The notes: generated from the sequence alone by a model not told the origin. A DNA stretch of 64,000 bases from Brucella tritici (GCF_902825325.1 NZ_CADEAR010000006.1:62001-126000), one strand, 5' to 3'. Positions 17,661 through 28,249 are shown, counted from the first letter of the stretch. A program made the numbers and translations.

Positions 17661-18935
17661 TCAGCTTCTGCGAATTTCATCCTTGGTCAATTCACCGAGA
17701 AGTTTTTCCATTTCATCTTCGATATCATCCTTGGCTTTGTCTTCAACGGCATCGTCCGTAGCAGAAATATCAAGTGAACTCAGAAGTTCATTTTCGAAGA
17801 ACTCTGCGTCAAACGAGATAGCATCCTTGGCTTCATCGCTCGCGACGCTTTCCGAATTGACGTCCGCAGTGATCGAGCTGTGTAACGCGTCGCCGAGGTC
17901 GGCCAGATCATCGCCTGGCGTTTCGGCTGTAACCGCTTCGGATTCTACCGGTTTTAGCTCGGCAACCGTGATTTCGGGCTCCACGCGCTTCGGTTCCGAA
18001 GGAGTGCTGAACGCAGGTGCAGCAGTCGAGGAGACCGTGGGCTCGGTCACGTCGACCGAGGGAGTTTTGTCCGTGACCGTTGTTTCACGCTCGGGAACGA
18101 TGCTGCCGAGATTTGCAGAAGCAACCGATGCGGTGGCAACACCGGCGGCGGCAGTCGCTCCGGAAGAGGTCGAACTCAGAACGCCGCGTGAAACCTGGCT
18201 CAACGGATAGGCCGGGTGGGCACGGGTTGACTGCGGTTGAGCTTGAGCGGGACGGGGCGGCAATACGGTGCGGGGTTGTGGCGGATAGTTGGGCGCCGGG
18301 CGTGGTTGTTGCGGTCGAGGCTGGACCGGCTGAACGGATTTCGGCTCAACAGGTGAACGCGGTGGGATGGGTGCCGTCGGAGCCTGTGGCGGAACACGTA
18401 CAGGCGCAACAGTCTGCTGAGCAGGCTCTTCTCGTACTGGCTCAGGCTTGCGATAAGTCGGTGTTTCAATTGCGGACGTGATCTGGATCGCTTCGTCCTT
18501 CTCTTCGGCCTGTGGTGTTTGCAGTGGAAGAGCAGGGCGCTCCGCCTTTTCATTGGTCAGTGTTGCTTCGTGCTGTTTGAAGCGTTCAATGTGCTCTGGC
18601 TCTATGCGTGAAGCTTGCACGCGCGCGTGGGCACGCGATTCCATGACTATATTCTGTTCCACCACGACGTCGGTTGGTCCGCCGATGAGCAGCAGGTGTT
18701 CCACATCGTCACGGCGGATAAGAACAAGCTTGCGTCGGCTGTCCACCGCCGCCGCATCCATCACCGAAAGACGGGGCTGCCGTGTACGCCCGTTGGAGAC
18801 GAAGGTACCGCCGCTGAAACGACGAATGATACTGAGAACAACGAAAATTCCGCCAAGAATGATCGCAAATATTAGGATAAAGCCGACAATATTAGCCGCG
18901 CTCTCTCCAACGATGCCGCTGAGCCATTCCTTCAT
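17661..18935 (-). CDS. FliO-like single-pass membrane protein with long disordered tail
   Basis: A 424-residue protein. One transmembrane segment (about 14-38, ANIVGFILIFAIILGGIFVV) is followed by a small basic domain with LSVMDAAAVDSRRKLVLIRR and DDVEHLLLIGGPTDVVVE, the pattern of flagellar export protein FliO. The remaining roughly 300 residues are Pro/Ala/Glu-rich and probably disordered (many PxP repeats near 180-250), ending in an acidic helix. No flagellar genes lie in this window, so an export role is not supported by context; the FliO-like domain may be reused for another membrane complex. It is divergent from cckA. Confidence 0.8.
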   Translation of the reverse strand: MKEWLSGIVGESAANIVGFILIFAIILGGIFVVLSIIRRFSGGTFVSNGRTRQPRLSVMDAAAVDSRRKLVLIRRDDVEHLLLIGGPTDVVVEQNIVMESRAHARVQASRIEPEHIERFKQHEATLTNEKAERPALPLQTPQAEEKDEAIQITSAIETPTYRKPEPVREEPAQQTVAPVRVPPQAPTAPIPPRSPVEPKSVQPVQPRPQQPRPAPNYPPQPRTVLPPRPAQAQPQSTRAHPAYPLSQVSRGVLSSTSSGATAAAGVATASVASANLGSIVPERETTVTDKTPSVDVTEPTVSSTAAPAFSTPSEPKRVEPEITVAELKPVESEAVTAETPGDDLADLGDALHSSITADVNSESVASDEAKDAISFDAEFFENELLSSLDISATDDAVEDKAKDDIEDEMEKLLGELTKDEIRRS

Positions 18936-19353
18936 GCGGATACCCTCTTATACAATAAACGAAAAACCTGCGACGAATGGAGACTGCGTTTCCCCCGACA
19001 CTCCGCATCATCACATGTTTGGTACAGTAATTGAATTTCTATGCCTTGGGAATGTTTCTTGGAAATGCGGGAAATATATGATCCCCAGGCAAAACAGTGC
19101 AAAAAAGTCCAATTTGCACCGTTTCAGTGCAGCAATGCTTGTACTGCTCGCCGATTAAAGCATTCTGCGAATCGGATATACCCTGACATATTGGCTGCGC
19201 GTACCCACGCGATGGCTAGACTGCGCAGAAAATGCATTCGAGAAAATCGGATATGCGGATGATTGAAATGACGTCTTGGCTGATCGAAAAAGCACATGGC
19301 ATCCTGGTGCCTGTTGATACCGAGCCACGCAACATGAAAGGGCAGCAGGCTTG
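18936..19353. other. 418-base divergent region between the FliO-like gene and cckA
   Basis: Holds the two divergent promoters. I found no convincing gene and no clear regulator motif; small open frames here lack ribosome-binding sites. The stretch 19220-19350 reads open in one frame before cckA, but the CckA family begins near the chosen start. Confidence 0.45.
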
Positions 19354-21927
19354 ATGTCGCGACAGACGGACAACGCTTACCCGAAACCGCTCGTAATGCC
19401 CAAGCGCAATCGCAGTGGTGCCCTTCGCCTATTGATCGTTGGCATTTTGCTGACCGTCGCCGCAATTGCCTATTTTGTGTTTCGCGACCGGTTGGGAGAC
19501 GGATTTGCCCTCGTTCTCATGGGCATTCTGTCGATGGTCGGCGTCTTCTATCTTTTCGGTGCTGCAACTGGCCTCATTCAATTCAGTCAGAAGAACGGCG
19601 AACAGGATCTCGCGCATTCCTTCATGGATTCCCAGCCGGAAGGAACGGTTATTTCCGATGCGCGCGGCCAGATTGTTTATGCCAATCAGGCTTATGCTGC
19701 CATGACCGGAGTAGCTAATGCCGAAGGCGTTCGCTCACTTGATAATGTGTTGACGGCTGAACCGGCAGCGTCCGATGCCATTTACCGCCTGACGAATGCC
19801 GTTCGCGATGGTCTGTCGGCACAGGAGGAAGTACGGCTTTCCGGCGGTCTTTCTCGTGAAGCTCATGGTTCGCTGGCTCCGGTCTGGTATCGCATCAAGG
19901 CACGTCCCATCGAGGCGGGGCAGGAATTCAAAAGCCCGCTCGTTGCCTGGCAGATCGCCGATATTTCCGATGAGCGCGCGGAGCAGGAGCGTTTCTTTCA
20001 GGAACTGCAGGAAGCCATCAATCACCTTGACCATGCACCGGCGGGCTTCTTTTCCGCTGATCCTTCGGGTCGGATCATCTATCTCAATGCGACGCTTGCG
20101 GAATGGCTTGGCGTCGATCTGACCCAGTTCACGCCGGGATCGTTGACACTCAACGATATCGTGGCAGGCAGCGGGATGGCGCTCATCAAGGCGGTGAAAG
20201 CCGAGCCGGGCACGAGCCGTAACACTGTCATTGATCTTGACCTTATCAAGCGGAACGGACAGAGCCTCGCTGTTCGCTTCTATCACCGTGTTCAGGCCGC
20301 GCGTGATGGAACACGCGGTACGAGCCGTACTATCGTTCTGGATCGTGCGGAGGGTGAAGATTCATCGATGGCGCTGCGCTCCGCCGAAGTACGCTTCACG
20401 CGTTTCTTCAACTCGGCTCCGATGGCCATCGCCGCGGTTGATTCCGCTGGACATATATTGCGCACCAATGCGCGCTTCCTCGATATTTTCGCTCCGGTTG
20501 TCGATCGTGATGCGATCGATGGCAATGCAAAGCTTGAGATCGTCGTGCACGAGCGCGACCGAGAGACTTTCAACAGGGCACTTGCAGCCGCTTTCGCCGG
20601 GCAGGCGAGCATTTCGCCTGTCGATACGGTTTTGCCGGGGAATGAAGAGCGACATATCCGCTTTTACATGAGCCCGGTAACCGATCTTGGTGGCGAACGC
20701 GCCGAAGAGGCAGCGATTATTTCGGCTGTCGAGACGACCGAGCAGAAAGCTCTCGAAAACCAGATGGCACAGAGCCAGAAGATGCAGGCCGTCGGCCAGC
20801 TCGCCGGCGGCATTGCGCATGACTTCAACAATGTTCTGACGGCGATCATCATGTCGTCGGATCTGCTGCTGACGAACCATCGCGCATCCGATCCGTCCTT
20901 CCCGGACATCATGAACATCAAGCAGAACGCCAATCGCGCGGCCTCGCTTGTGCGTCAGTTGCTGGCGTTCTCGCGTCGTCAGACGCTTCGTCCGGAAGTG
21001 CTCGATCTGACCGACGTTCTGGCAGACCTGAGGATGCTGCTGGCACGTCTCGTCGGCAAGGATATCGAGCTGAAGATCGATCATGGACGCGATCTCTGGC
21101 CGGTCAAGGCCGATCTCGGACAGTTCGAGCAGGTTGCCGTCAATCTGGCAGTCAATGCACGCGACGCCATGCCGGAAGGCGGTGCAATCACGTTGCGTAC
21201 GCGTAACGTGTCGACGCAGGAAGCCGCAAAGCTTCATTATCGTGATCTGCCGGAAGCGGATTATGTGGTCTTCGAAGTTGAGGATACCGGAACGGGTATT
21301 CCTGCGGACGTGCTTGAAAAGATTTTCGAGCCGTTCTTTACGACGAAGGAAGTGGGTAAGGGCACCGGGCTTGGTCTGTCGATGGTCTATGGCATTATCA
21401 AGCAGACGGGTGGCTTCATCTACTGCGACTCCGAAGTTGGAAAAGGCACGACGTTCAAGATATTCCTGCCGCGTCTTATCGAGGAAAAACGCGCTGATGA
21501 TGCGCCAGTCGTTGTGAAGGAAAAGAAGGTCGAGAAAGCGACCGACCTTTCCGGTTCGGCAACGGTACTCCTGGTGGAAGACGAGGATGCGGTCCGTATG
21601 GGCGGCGTGCGTGCACTTCAGTCGCGCGGATATACCGTTCACGAAGCAGCGTCCGGTGTCGAAGCGCTTGAGGTCATGGCCGAACTTGGCGGTGAGGTGG
21701 ATATCGTCGTATCGGACGTAGTTATGCCTGAAATGGATGGCCCGACGCTGCTGCGCGAACTGCGCAAGACTTATCCCGAAATCAAGTTCATCTTCGTATC
21801 AGGTTATGCGGAGGATGCATTTGCACGCAATCTTCCAGCCGATGCCAAGTTTGGTTTCCTGCCAAAGCCATTCTCACTCAAACAGTTGGCGACAACTGTT
21901 AAGGAAATGCTGGAGAAGCAGGATTAA
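19354..21927 (+). CDS. cckA: Hybrid sensor histidine kinase CckA
   Basis: Cell-cycle kinase/phosphatase that sends phosphate through ChpT to CtrA and CpdR. Two N-terminal transmembrane segments (about 25-45 and 50-70) are followed by PAS-like domains, a HisKA domain with the phospho-acceptor His489 in [15 protein letters not shown], an ATPase domain ([31 protein letters not shown]) and a C-terminal receiver with Asp788 in [13 protein letters not shown]. The full 857-residue order matches CckA of Brucella and Caulobacter. I start at the ATG (19354) preceded by GGGCAGCAGG; a TTG directly before it is possible. ChpT and CtrA are not in the window. Confidence 0.96.
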   Translation: MSRQTDNAYPKPLVMPKRNRSGALRLLIVGILLTVAAIAYFVFRDRLGDGFALVLMGILSMVGVFYLFGAATGLIQFSQKNGEQDLAHSFMDSQPEGTVISDARGQIVYANQAYAAMTGVANAEGVRSLDNVLTAEPAASDAIYRLTNAVRDGLSAQEEVRLSGGLSREAHGSLAPVWYRIKARPIEAGQEFKSPLVAWQIADISDERAEQERFFQELQEAINHLDHAPAGFFSADPSGRIIYLNATLAEWLGVDLTQFTPGSLTLNDIVAGSGMALIKAVKAEPGTSRNTVIDLDLIKRNGQSLAVRFYHRVQAARDGTRGTSRTIVLDRAEGEDSSMALRSAEVRFTRFFNSAPMAIAAVDSAGHILRTNARFLDIFAPVVDRDAIDGNAKLEIVVHERDRETFNRALAAAFAGQASISPVDTVLPGNEERHIRFYMSPVTDLGGERAEEAAIISAVETTEQKALENQMAQSQKMQAVGQLAGGIAHDFNNVLTAIIMSSDLLLTNHRASDPSFPDIMNIKQNANRAASLVRQLLAFSRRQTLRPEVLDLTDVLADLRMLLARLVGKDIELKIDHGRDLWPVKADLGQFEQVAVNLAVNARDAMPEGGAITLRTRNVSTQEAAKLHYRDLPEADYVVFEVEDTGTGIPADVLEKIFEPFFTTKEVGKGTGLGLSMVYGIIKQTGGFIYCDSEVGKGTTFKIFLPRLIEEKRADDAPVVVKEKKVEKATDLSGSATVLLVEDEDAVRMGGVRALQSRGYTVHEAASGVEALEVMAELGGEVDIVVSDVVMPEMDGPTLLRELRKTYPEIKFIFVSGYAEDAFARNLPADAKFGFLPKPFSLKQLATTVKEMLEKQD

Positions 21928-21951
21928 TGCTTCGGCTAGGCTTACACCGTG

Positions 21952-23172
21952 ATGCCTGAAGGCAGTATCGCTATACTTGGAGGAGGGCCATCTGGTCTGA
22001 TGGCCGCCGAAAGACTGTCAGCGCGAGGCTATCGCGTGACGGTTTACGAACAGATGCCCACGGTTGGTCGCAAGTTTCTGCTCGCTGGCAAGTCTGGTCT
22101 GAATATTACGCATTCGGAAGAATTTGCAGCTTTTGCGAAGCGGTTCGGCTCAAGCCGCGACCGTATATTACCAGCGTTGACCGCTTTTGGTTCGACCGAG
22201 TTACGCATATGGGCGGATGAACTTGGTGCGGAGACTTTTATCGGTTCATCCGGCCGTGTTTTTCCCAAGGCGATGAAGGCGTCGCCGCTTTTGCGGGCGT
22301 GGGGAAAACGTCTGGAAGATCAGGGTGTTCGCATTCTCACTCGACATCGCTGGCTTGGCTTCGAGGGCAATGGTCTCCGTATCGAGAACCCGGATGGTAT
22401 TCAGACGATTACATGTGACGCTGTGCTCTTTGCTTTTGGTGGCGGAAGCTGGCCAAAACTCGGTTCCAATGGCCTCTGGATTGATGGGTTTCAACGCAAA
22501 TTAATCGATATAGCGCCGTTTCAACCTGCAAATTGCGGTTTTGATGTTGCCTGGAGTGATTTTTTTGTCGAACGCTTTGCCGGTGAACCGGTGAAGTCGG
22601 TCACCGCGACGTCCAGTGCAGGCACGACACAGGGCGAGTTTGTCATTACGCGCGGCGGGGTGGAGGGTAGCCTCGTTTATGCCCATTCCGCAGCTCTGCG
22701 CGACAGCTTGCAGGAGAACGGAAAGGCGTTTCTGACACTTGATCTTGTTCCGGGACGAACTCTTGAGCGGCTGGTGGCTGACATTTCCCGGCAAGATGCA
22801 AAGCTGAGCTTCGGCAATCTTCTGCGCAAGGCGGCAGGTCTGACCGGCGTGAAGGCAGCTCTTGTGACTGAGTTCACCCGCGACAGAAACCCGAAAGCGC
22901 TGGCCGCCACGATCAAGGCTCTTTCCATTCCGCTGCTCCGTCCACGCCCGCTGGATGAAGTGATTTCGTCGGCAGGCGGTATTCGTTGGCACGAAATCGA
23001 CAAGAACTACATGCTGCCAAAGCTGCCTGGCATTTTTGTTGCAGGAGAGATGATCGACTGGGAGGCTCCAACCGGCGGTTATCTTCTGACTGCCTGTTTC
23101 GCGATGGGCCGTGCGGCGGCGGACGGTATCGATGCATGGCTCAGGGCAGGCAACACGCTCCGCGAGAGATAA
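21952..23172 (+). CDS. TIGR03862/HI0933-type flavoprotein
   Basis: A 406-residue FAD-dependent protein of the HI0933/BaiN-like family (TIGR03862 subgroup), whose substrate is not established. The FAD motif ILGGGPSGLMAAERL begins the protein, followed by the family marker TVGRKFLLAGKSGLNITHSE, and the C-terminal FAD segment PGIFVAGEMIDWEAPTGGYLLT. The start could be the GTG at 21949 or the ATG at 21952. It begins 24 bases after cckA stops, so it may be read through from cckA, but a functional link is not evident. Confidence 0.88.
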   Translation: MPEGSIAILGGGPSGLMAAERLSARGYRVTVYEQMPTVGRKFLLAGKSGLNITHSEEFAAFAKRFGSSRDRILPALTAFGSTELRIWADELGAETFIGSSGRVFPKAMKASPLLRAWGKRLEDQGVRILTRHRWLGFEGNGLRIENPDGIQTITCDAVLFAFGGGSWPKLGSNGLWIDGFQRKLIDIAPFQPANCGFDVAWSDFFVERFAGEPVKSVTATSSAGTTQGEFVITRGGVEGSLVYAHSAALRDSLQENGKAFLTLDLVPGRTLERLVADISRQDAKLSFGNLLRKAAGLTGVKAALVTEFTRDRNPKALAATIKALSIPLLRPRPLDEVISSAGGIRWHEIDKNYMLPKLPGIFVAGEMIDWEAPTGGYLLTACFAMGRAAADGIDAWLRAGNTLRER

Positions 23173-23291
23173 GCTGACACGACCTTCTTTAAGTGGAAAT
23201 CAGCACATTCGGATATACGGCTGATCGACTGCGGGCTAATCTGCCAGACAGGAGCATTGAATGCTTGCGTCTGAGGGGAAGGTACATTCGC

Positions 23292-24482
23292 ATGAATACA
23301 GCTTCTACCGTCGCTGCACACCCGCTTTTGAGACAACGAGACGGGCATCATGCCCGTGTTACCTTCGAGGAACTGTTCTTCGATCTGGTGTATGTTTTCG
23401 CAGTTACACAATTGAGCCATGAGCTTTTGCACAATCTGACGCTGACCGGCGTTGTGGAAACGTTGATCCTCTGGTTCGCAGTATGGCTCGGCTGGCAATA
23501 TACCTGCTGGGTAACAAACTGGTTCAACCCGGAGACGCCGCAGATACGCAGCCTATTGTTCTGCGTCATGCTGCTTGGTTTGATTATGGCATCGTCCATC
23601 CCCGGCGCTTTTGCAGACAAAGGCTGGATATTCGCACTGGCTTATGTGGCAATGCAGGCTGGGCGAACTGCCTATATCGTGTTTGTTTTGGGACAGAACC
23701 ATCCGCTTGCTGCCAATTACCGGCGAATGCTCGGATGGTTTGTGATTTCAGCTGTTTTCTGGATAGCCGGTTGTTTTGTCGAGCATGAGGCTCGTATGGC
23801 CTTGTGGTTGATTGCCGTGCTTTGCGAATACTTATCGCCGATGCTGGGCTTTGCGCTACCGGGCCTCGGACGTTCCCATACCAGCGACTGGACCATCGAG
23901 GGGGGACATCTTGCAGAACGATGCCAGTTGTTCGTGATCGTGGCGCTCGGCGAAACGTTGCTGGCTACTGGTGCGTCCCTTTCCGGTGCTGAAGAATGGA
24001 ACATGGCTCTCATGTCGGCCCTGCTTGCAACTTTTGTCGGTACGCTTGCCATGTGGTGGCTGTATTTTGGCACTTCCAGCAAGGACGCAACAGAAACAAT
24101 CACCCATTCCACCGATTCCGGGCGGATTGGCGCATATTTCCATTATGTCCATGCCATTTTGGTTGCAGGTATTATCGCAACGGCAGTCGGAAACGATCTG
24201 GTGATGGAGCACCCACACGATCCGTTGAAAACGTCTTATGTTCTCATTCTGGTGGCAGGACCGGCGATCTATCTGATTGGCAGCGCCATCTACAAGAAGG
24301 TCGTCTATGGTGTCATTCCCATATCGCACTTTTTCGGCGTTCTGGCCCTGATGGTTGCAATCCCGGTCGGTTATGTGGCCAATCTGTTGGAAATGGGCAT
24401 ATTGACGACGGTTATCATGCTGGTCGTGAGTGTATGGGAGGGGCGCAACAAAAGACTGCGCGGCGCTGCGGCGGTGGGATAG
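23292..24482 (+). CDS. LtrA family membrane protein (low temperature requirement protein A)
   Basis: A polytopic inner-membrane protein of 396 residues. The family signature near the start is VTFEELFFDLVYVFAVTQLS, and conserved RTAY and HFFGV-type residues recur in later helices; about 10-12 hydrophobic segments are present. The family is named after a Listeria gene needed for growth in the cold, but its transport or enzymatic function is unknown. I choose the ATG at 23292, preceded by GGGGAAGG, because the frame upstream has no family match. Confidence 0.88.
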   Translation: MNTASTVAAHPLLRQRDGHHARVTFEELFFDLVYVFAVTQLSHELLHNLTLTGVVETLILWFAVWLGWQYTCWVTNWFNPETPQIRSLLFCVMLLGLIMASSIPGAFADKGWIFALAYVAMQAGRTAYIVFVLGQNHPLAANYRRMLGWFVISAVFWIAGCFVEHEARMALWLIAVLCEYLSPMLGFALPGLGRSHTSDWTIEGGHLAERCQLFVIVALGETLLATGASLSGAEEWNMALMSALLATFVGTLAMWWLYFGTSSKDATETITHSTDSGRIGAYFHYVHAILVAGIIATAVGNDLVMEHPHDPLKTSYVLILVAGPAIYLIGSAIYKKVVYGVIPISHFFGVLALMVAIPVGYVANLLEMGILTTVIMLVVSVWEGRNKRLRGAAAVG

Positions 24483-24528
24483 GTGGCTTTCAGTGCCGTC
24501 GTCTGATCCCTATCTACGGACACCGATA

Positions 24529-25680
24529 ATGTTTGGAAGCTTGTTGCGCATCATGTCAGATACACAGTCCGTCGATCATCAGCCAGCCGATAACGGCCAT
24601 GTGAAAGTCGCCCGCAAGGTCGATATCGTGGTCATTGGAGCCGGACAGGCGGGGCTCTCATCGGCCTTTCATTTAAATAAGCTTGGGCTTGCAGGAGAGC
24701 GGCAATTCGTGGTTCTCGACAAGGCTGCAGGGCCGGGCGGAGCCTGGCAATTCCGCTGGCCTTCGCTGACGCTCAGAACCGCGAACGCGATTCACGATCT
24801 CCCCGGCATGAAGTTTGAGGATATCGTCGAAACGACCAATGGCGAAGTGCGCGCATCAGTTGCTGTCCCACAATATTATCGCGCATATGAAGAAAAGTTC
24901 GATCTTCCAGTGCACCGGCCCGTCATGGTCAAAGTGGTTTGTGACCGCGGAGAACGGATTCGTGTGGAGACCGATCGGGGCAACTATTCGGCACGCGGGA
25001 TCATCAACGCAACTGGTACATGGGAAACGCCCTATATTCCACCTTATCCCGGTGCAGAACTGTTCAAAGGCCAGCAGCTTCACACACGTGACTATCAAAC
25101 AGCAGATGTCTTCAAGGGCAAACGTGTTCTGGTTGTCGGCGCGGGCATCTCTGCTGTGCAGCTTCTGGATGAGATATCGCGTGTGACGGAAACTGTTTGG
25201 GTCACGCGGAAGGAGCCTGCTTTCCGGGAAGGCCCGTTTACGCCGGAGCTTGGCCGTGCTGCCGTGGCTTTGGTGGAAGAACGTGTACGCCGCGGCCTGC
25301 CGCCGGGCTCGGTGGTTTCAGTGACAGGCCTGCCGTTGACGCCGGCAATCGAAGCTGCCCGTGCTCGGGGTGTGCTCAACAGGTTGCCAATGTTCAGCGA
25401 GATCACGGAAACGGGTGTTCAGTGGGACGACGGAACCGAACAATCCTTCGATGTTATTCTGTGGTGCACGGGATTTCGTAGCTCGCTTGACCATCTTGCC
25501 CCGTTGCAATTACGTAATACGGAAGGTGGCATCCTCATGACCGGTCGTTTGGCGACACAGGTTGCCGCTGATCCTCGCATCCATCTTGTTGGTTATGGCC
25601 CGTCTGCCTCGACCATCGGTGCAAACAGGGCAGGCGGCAGCGCCGCGCGGGAGTTGGCAAGTTATCTCGGCCTGATATGA
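24529..25680 (+). CDS. FAD-dependent monooxygenase-like oxidoreductase
   Basis: A 383-residue single-chain flavoprotein with two dinucleotide-binding motifs: VVIGAGQAGLSSAFHL (about 35-50) for FAD and VLVVGAGISAVQLLDE (about 200) for NADPH, plus GGAWQFRWPSLTL and an ATGTWETPYIP segment. This arrangement is that of flavin-containing monooxygenases and related YUCCA-like oxidoreductases; the substrate is unknown. The FMO fingerprint FxGxxxHxxx(Y/F) appears in changed form as FKGQQLHTRDYQ. Starts at 24529 or 24553 are both possible; neither has a strong ribosome-binding site. It lies 46 bases after the LtrA gene. Confidence 0.85.
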   Translation: MFGSLLRIMSDTQSVDHQPADNGHVKVARKVDIVVIGAGQAGLSSAFHLNKLGLAGERQFVVLDKAAGPGGAWQFRWPSLTLRTANAIHDLPGMKFEDIVETTNGEVRASVAVPQYYRAYEEKFDLPVHRPVMVKVVCDRGERIRVETDRGNYSARGIINATGTWETPYIPPYPGAELFKGQQLHTRDYQTADVFKGKRVLVVGAGISAVQLLDEISRVTETVWVTRKEPAFREGPFTPELGRAAVALVEERVRRGLPPGSVVSVTGLPLTPAIEAARARGVLNRLPMFSEITETGVQWDDGTEQSFDVILWCTGFRSSLDHLAPLQLRNTEGGILMTGRLATQVAADPRIHLVGYGPSASTIGANRAGGSAARELASYLGLI

Positions 25681-25710
25681 TCCGACATATGATTATTCGC
25701 GAGGGGCAGC

Positions 25711-27042
25711 ATGAAGCGCATTTTGAAGTTTGTCGGTGGTCTTCTGCTTGCCATTGTGCTTGGAGTAACTTTCTGGCTGGCCATCAAGCCGCCTGAACTT
25801 TTGCGTGTCGGAACCGGCTATGCCGCCAAGATCATCTGCTCGAATGTTTTCATTGCGGACCGGGATGCTGATGCCGTCCTTGCAGACGATGTCCAGGCAC
25901 CGGGAAACCCGCTTCTGCGATTTCTGAATGCCTCTCTCGACAAGAATAACACCAGCGTGACGGTGCGTATTTTCGGTTTTTTTGCGCCAAGTACCGCAAC
26001 CTATCGCCCTGCACTTGGATGCGCGAATATCCAGAAAGACGATTTGCGCGTTGAAATTCCAGCAGGCCCGCAGGTACCGGCGGAGCCGATCCGGATTGAG
26101 GCCGACCCAGCAGTGCAGGCTGTGATTGAGGATCAGGCACTTGCTGGTCCAGGTATGCGCGCGATTGCGGTCATCCGCGATGGCAAGCTGATCGCCGAGA
26201 ATTACGGTCCGGGTTTTAACGCCGATACGCCTTTGCTTGGTTGGTCCATGACCAAGTCCGTCATTGCGACATTGATTGGCATGCGCATTGCCGAAGGGCG
26301 CATGAGTTTGGAAAGCAACGCGCTTTTGCCGGAATGGAAAAGCGATGAACGGACGAAGATTTCTCTCGCAAACCTGATGGCGATGAATAGCGGCCTGCGC
26401 TTCGATGAAGATTACGGCACCGTCACCGATGTCACGCGCATGCTTTATCTGGAGCCTAACATGGCTGGCTTTGCTGCGTCTTTACCGCTCGAGGCAGTGC
26501 CAGGGACAAAATTCAATTATTCCAGTGGAACGGCCAATATTCTGTCAGAGCTGTTCATGGACAGTTTCAATAGTCGCGAGGAGGCTCTGGCCTATCCACG
26601 ACTGGCACTTTTCGGTCCGCTTGGCATGAGCAGTGCCATTCTGGAAACGGATGCATCGGGCGTCTTTGCCGGTTCTTCCTATATGTACGCTACGGCCCGG
26701 GATTGGGCACGGCTCGGCGCGTTTCTCGCGGATGGCGGAAATCTGTACGGAAAGCCTGTCCTGCCAGCGAACTTTATTTCATTTATGCGCAAACCCAGGC
26801 CAGAGTCCGAAGGACGCTATGGTTCGGCACAAGTCTGGCTGCAGATTAGCGGTGTGAGGGCAGGTGAGGACGGCATTCCGGAAGATGCTTTCTGGATGTC
26901 AGGGCATGACGGGCAAAGCGTGATGATCGTTCCATCGATGCATCTTGCTGTAGTCCGTCTTGGCCTGACACCATCACGTGCGCGCTACAATGTTCAGCAC
27001 CTGAACGCCAAGATTATTGAGGCTGTCCGACAGGCGCACTGA
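25711..27042 (+). CDS. Membrane-anchored serine hydrolase of the beta-lactamase/class C family
   Basis: A 443-residue exported hydrolase. The N-terminal hydrophobic stretch (about 5-25, KFVGGLLLAIVLGVTFWLAI) is a signal peptide or anchor. The nucleophile motif SxxK is Ser179-Met-Thr-Lys182 in GWSMTKS, the second motif is Tyr-Ser in FNYSSGTANIL, and a late HDGQSVMIV takes the place of the KTG/HTG strand. It fits the broad PF00144 group (esterases, carboxypeptidases, 6-aminohexanoate hydrolase-like), so the substrate is open. GAGGGGCAGC precedes the ATG. Its 3' end overlaps that of the opposite-strand YbdG-like gene by 29 bases. Confidence 0.87.
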   Translation: MKRILKFVGGLLLAIVLGVTFWLAIKPPELLRVGTGYAAKIICSNVFIADRDADAVLADDVQAPGNPLLRFLNASLDKNNTSVTVRIFGFFAPSTATYRPALGCANIQKDDLRVEIPAGPQVPAEPIRIEADPAVQAVIEDQALAGPGMRAIAVIRDGKLIAENYGPGFNADTPLLGWSMTKSVIATLIGMRIAEGRMSLESNALLPEWKSDERTKISLANLMAMNSGLRFDEDYGTVTDVTRMLYLEPNMAGFAASLPLEAVPGTKFNYSSGTANILSELFMDSFNSREEALAYPRLALFGPLGMSSAILETDASGVFAGSSYMYATARDWARLGAFLADGGNLYGKPVLPANFISFMRKPRPESEGRYGSAQVWLQISGVRAGEDGIPEDAFWMSGHDGQSVMIVPSMHLAVVRLGLTPSRARYNVQHLNAKIIEAVRQAH

Positions 27043-28249
27043 TCGTCAGTTTGCGAAAATCATTGCCGCTCGGATTCTGGAAGGCGCTGAGGCCAAATTC
27101 TGGCAAAACTGCATAAAGGTGATCGAAAATATCCGACTGGATCTGTTCGAAGGATGCCCAGACGGTTGTGTTCGTAAAACAGTAGATTTCAAGCGGCAGG
27201 CCTTCAGGCGTAGGGTCCATCTGGCGCACCAGTAACGTCATGCCTTTATGCACACCGGGATGATTGCGCAGATAATTGTCCACATAGACGCGAAACGTAC
27301 CGATGTTGGTGAACTGGCGCCTGTTGACCGGATTGTTGGCGCGGTCGCCTAACTTCTGGTTCCATTCGGCGATTTCCTTGGCCTTTTTCGGCAGATAATC
27401 CGCCAGCCAGTCAACGGTACCAAGTCTGGCTCGTTCCTCATCCGACAGAAAGCGAATAGTGTTCTGATCGATGTAAAGCGCGCGCTTGATGCGTCGCCCA
27501 CCTGATTCCTGCATGCCGCGATAGTTCTTCATCGGCTCGGTGATGAGTTTGCGGATTGGAATGGTAGTGATCGTCTTGTCGAAGTTCTGGACCTTGACGG
27601 TGTAGAGCGCGATTTCCGTCACATCGCCATTGGCATCGAGGTTCTTCATTTCGATCCAGTCGCCAACACGGACCATATTGGAAGAGGCGATCTGCATACT
27701 GGCGACCAGTGAAAGCAACGTATCTTGGAAGACCAGGATAAGCACGGCGGCCATGGCACCGACACCCGAAAGAAGGATAACCGGCGATTTGTCCAGCAAT
27801 GTCGCGATGATGAGGACGGTCGCGATGATATAAACCGCCAGCTTGGCGACCTGAATATAGCCCTTCATGGGGCGGAATCTCGCCTCTGGACGGCGATGAT
27901 AGAGCGTGTCGACAAGCCCGAACACGGCGTTGACCGCCAGAGCCAGCGTCAGAATGATAAAGGCGATAGCCACATTCCGGATGACCGTGATCACGCCTTC
28001 GGGGAGTCCCGGAACCGCCATGATTCCAGATGAAATAATCAAGGCCGGAACGATGTTGGCAAGACGGCTGATGACACCGTGTTTCTTGAGCTCTTCGTCT
28101 TGCCCGAACGATGTTTTCTGGACAATACGATCAAGTAGCTTGAGCAAAATTGCCTTGATCAGAAAGTTTGCAATGAAAGCTGAAAGAAACAATCCCCCGA
28201 GCGCGCTAAGCGTTTCCGCCCAAGGATGAGCAATAAAAAATTCCGACAA
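27014..28249 (-). CDS. YbdG-type mechanosensitive channel (MscS family)
   Basis: A 411-residue inner-membrane channel. Five hydrophobic segments precede the MscS pore/beta region: LLSGVGAMAAVLILVFQDTL for the pore helix and MVRVGDWIEMKN for the beta domain, followed by GDVTEIALYTVKVQNFDKT and TIPIRKLI. The C-terminal cytoplasmic extension with DNYLRNHPGVHKGMTLLVRQ and GLPLEIYCFTNTT is typical of the YbdG subfamily, linked to osmotic adaptation rather than rapid shock release. It overlaps the serine hydrolase gene tail-to-tail. Confidence 0.93.
   Translation of the reverse strand: MSEFFIAHPWAETLSALGGLFLSAFIANFLIKAILLKLLDRIVQKTSFGQDEELKKHGVISRLANIVPALIISSGIMAVPGLPEGVITVIRNVAIAFIILTLALAVNAVFGLVDTLYHRRPEARFRPMKGYIQVAKLAVYIIATVLIIATLLDKSPVILLSGVGAMAAVLILVFQDTLLSLVASMQIASSNMVRVGDWIEMKNLDANGDVTEIALYTVKVQNFDKTITTIPIRKLITEPMKNYRGMQESGGRRIKRALYIDQNTIRFLSDEERARLGTVDWLADYLPKKAKEIAEWNQKLGDRANNPVNRRQFTNIGTFRVYVDNYLRNHPGVHKGMTLLVRQMDPTPEGLPLEIYCFTNTTVWASFEQIQSDIFDHLYAVLPEFGLSAFQNPSGNDFRKLTISAPVGQPQ

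Noticed and set aside
20362-21642. Open frame of 426 codons on the minus strand
   Set aside because: Lies entirely opposite cckA, whose kinase and receiver motifs are unambiguous.
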